Of a DNA stretch of 64,000 nucleotides, positions 63,835 through 64,000 are shown piece by piece. Within the stretch, counting starts at the first letter, position 1, and each line of letters opens with the position of its first letter. The notes under the pieces are model-generated. The model worked only from the letters and a program-made list of their open reading frames with translations, was not told where the DNA came from and searched no databases. The DNA comes from Flavobacterium sp. HBTb2-11-1. Its GTDB lineage: Bacteria; Bacteroidota; Bacteroidia; Flavobacteriales; Flavobacteriaceae. Location: assembly GCF_009826975.1 (NCBI RefSeq), contig NZ_WUMO01000001.1, positions 620,001 through 684,000 on the forward strand. Reading direction: 5' to 3'. The position numbers and the translations under genes were made by a program.

Positions 63835-63875
63835 AAAAAATGCAGCGCTATTTATCAAACAGCGCTGCATTTTTT
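63835..63875. terminator. strong terminator before the deacetylase gene
   Basis: aaaaaatgcagcgct / agcgctgcattttttt with an 11-nt loop. It ends transcription of the minus-strand gene at 63902 and could limit read-through into the deacetylase gene. Confidence 0.92.
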
Positions 63876-63901
63876 TAATAAGTAAGATTTTCGTATATTA
63901 T

Positions 63902-64000
63902 TTATTCTTTTTCACGTCCAAAACGCTCAAAAACATTCACGTAAGTATTAAATGTTGTTTTGTGCTGGTTGTAAAAAGCAGTGTCTTTATTATCATCCAT
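63902..64000 (-). CDS. C-terminal fragment of an unidentified protein
   Basis: The minus-strand frame from the right edge to a stop at 63902-63904 reads 'MDDNKDTAFYNQHKTTFNTY' and ends 'FERFGREKE'. Whether the Met at the edge is the start or internal cannot be told. The strong terminator downstream supports a real gene end. Family not recognised. Confidence 0.6.
   Translation of the reverse strand: MDDNKDTAFYNQHKTTFNTYVNVFERFGREKE

Overview
The window is about 64 kb of low-GC DNA from a Bacteroidota chromosome, almost certainly a Flavobacterium or close relative. The evidence is a SusD-type PUL, lipoproteins with Flavobacteriia-style signal peptides, many promoters with the Bacteroidota -7 motif TAnnTTTG, UTRs with weak Shine-Dalgarno sequences, a bacterial GGGP synthase (PcrB) gene, and AT-rich intergenic spacers filled with short palindromic repeats. 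I see no phage, insertion sequence, CRISPR array, rRNA or tRNA.

Layout. (1) 1-11.9 kb: the 3' part of a polysaccharide utilization locus: the end of a susD, a PKD-like surface lipoprotein, four GH30 enzymes in two paralogous pairs, a GH16 laminarinase-like lipoprotein, a secreted EEP-fold phosphatase/nuclease and a GH3 beta-glucosidase. The enzyme set points to a beta-1,3/1,6-glucan (laminarin or fungal wall glucan). (2) 12-20 kb: a DUF3857/transglutaminase protein, a Nudix-fold regulator without Nudix catalytic residues, and a minus-strand alkylation-damage cluster: AraC-MGMT, SDR, 2OG-Fe oxygenase, stand-alone Ada zinc domain, AlkB. (3) 20-31 kb: SMR transporter, type Vd patatin, ahcY, a phosphopantetheinyl transferase, a Crp/Fnr-truncated haemoglobin unit with a visible Crp/Fnr-type operator, GGGP synthase, pnuC and a NadR-DUF4301 fusion, arfB. 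(4) 31-46.4 kb: two TPP riboswitches, one before a TonB-dependent receptor and one before the minus-strand operon thiS-thiC-thiE2-thiD-thiE-thiG-thiH-thiF. Between them lie greA, a HIT protein, a histidine kinase, a flavin reductase-like protein, a DUF3127 protein with an SSB-like tail, aat and a MOSC protein. (5) 46.5-58 kb: tag, a lipoprotein, a queuosine-precursor transporter, an M3 peptidase, the rplM-rpsI-rpsB-tsf operon, a LacI regulator and polA. (6) 58-64 kb: an OmpR/histidine-kinase pair flanked by three paralogous tiny secreted Lys/Ala-rich proteins, a metallophosphoesterase, a thioredoxin-fold protein lacking CxxC and a polysaccharide deacetylase.

Most distinctive signals: (a) two promoters flanking the two-component genes with identical geometry (CTTCAT-N5-CTTCAT, 10 nt, TAnnTTTG, 42 nt, ATG), each driving a small secreted protein; (b) a dense population of palindromic or iterated-word repeats in intergenic spacers, one copy being read in frame inside a thiamine gene and another forming part of a TonB receptor signal peptide; (c) a Crp/Fnr operator at a class II position before a truncated-haemoglobin operon; (d) a split Ada system.
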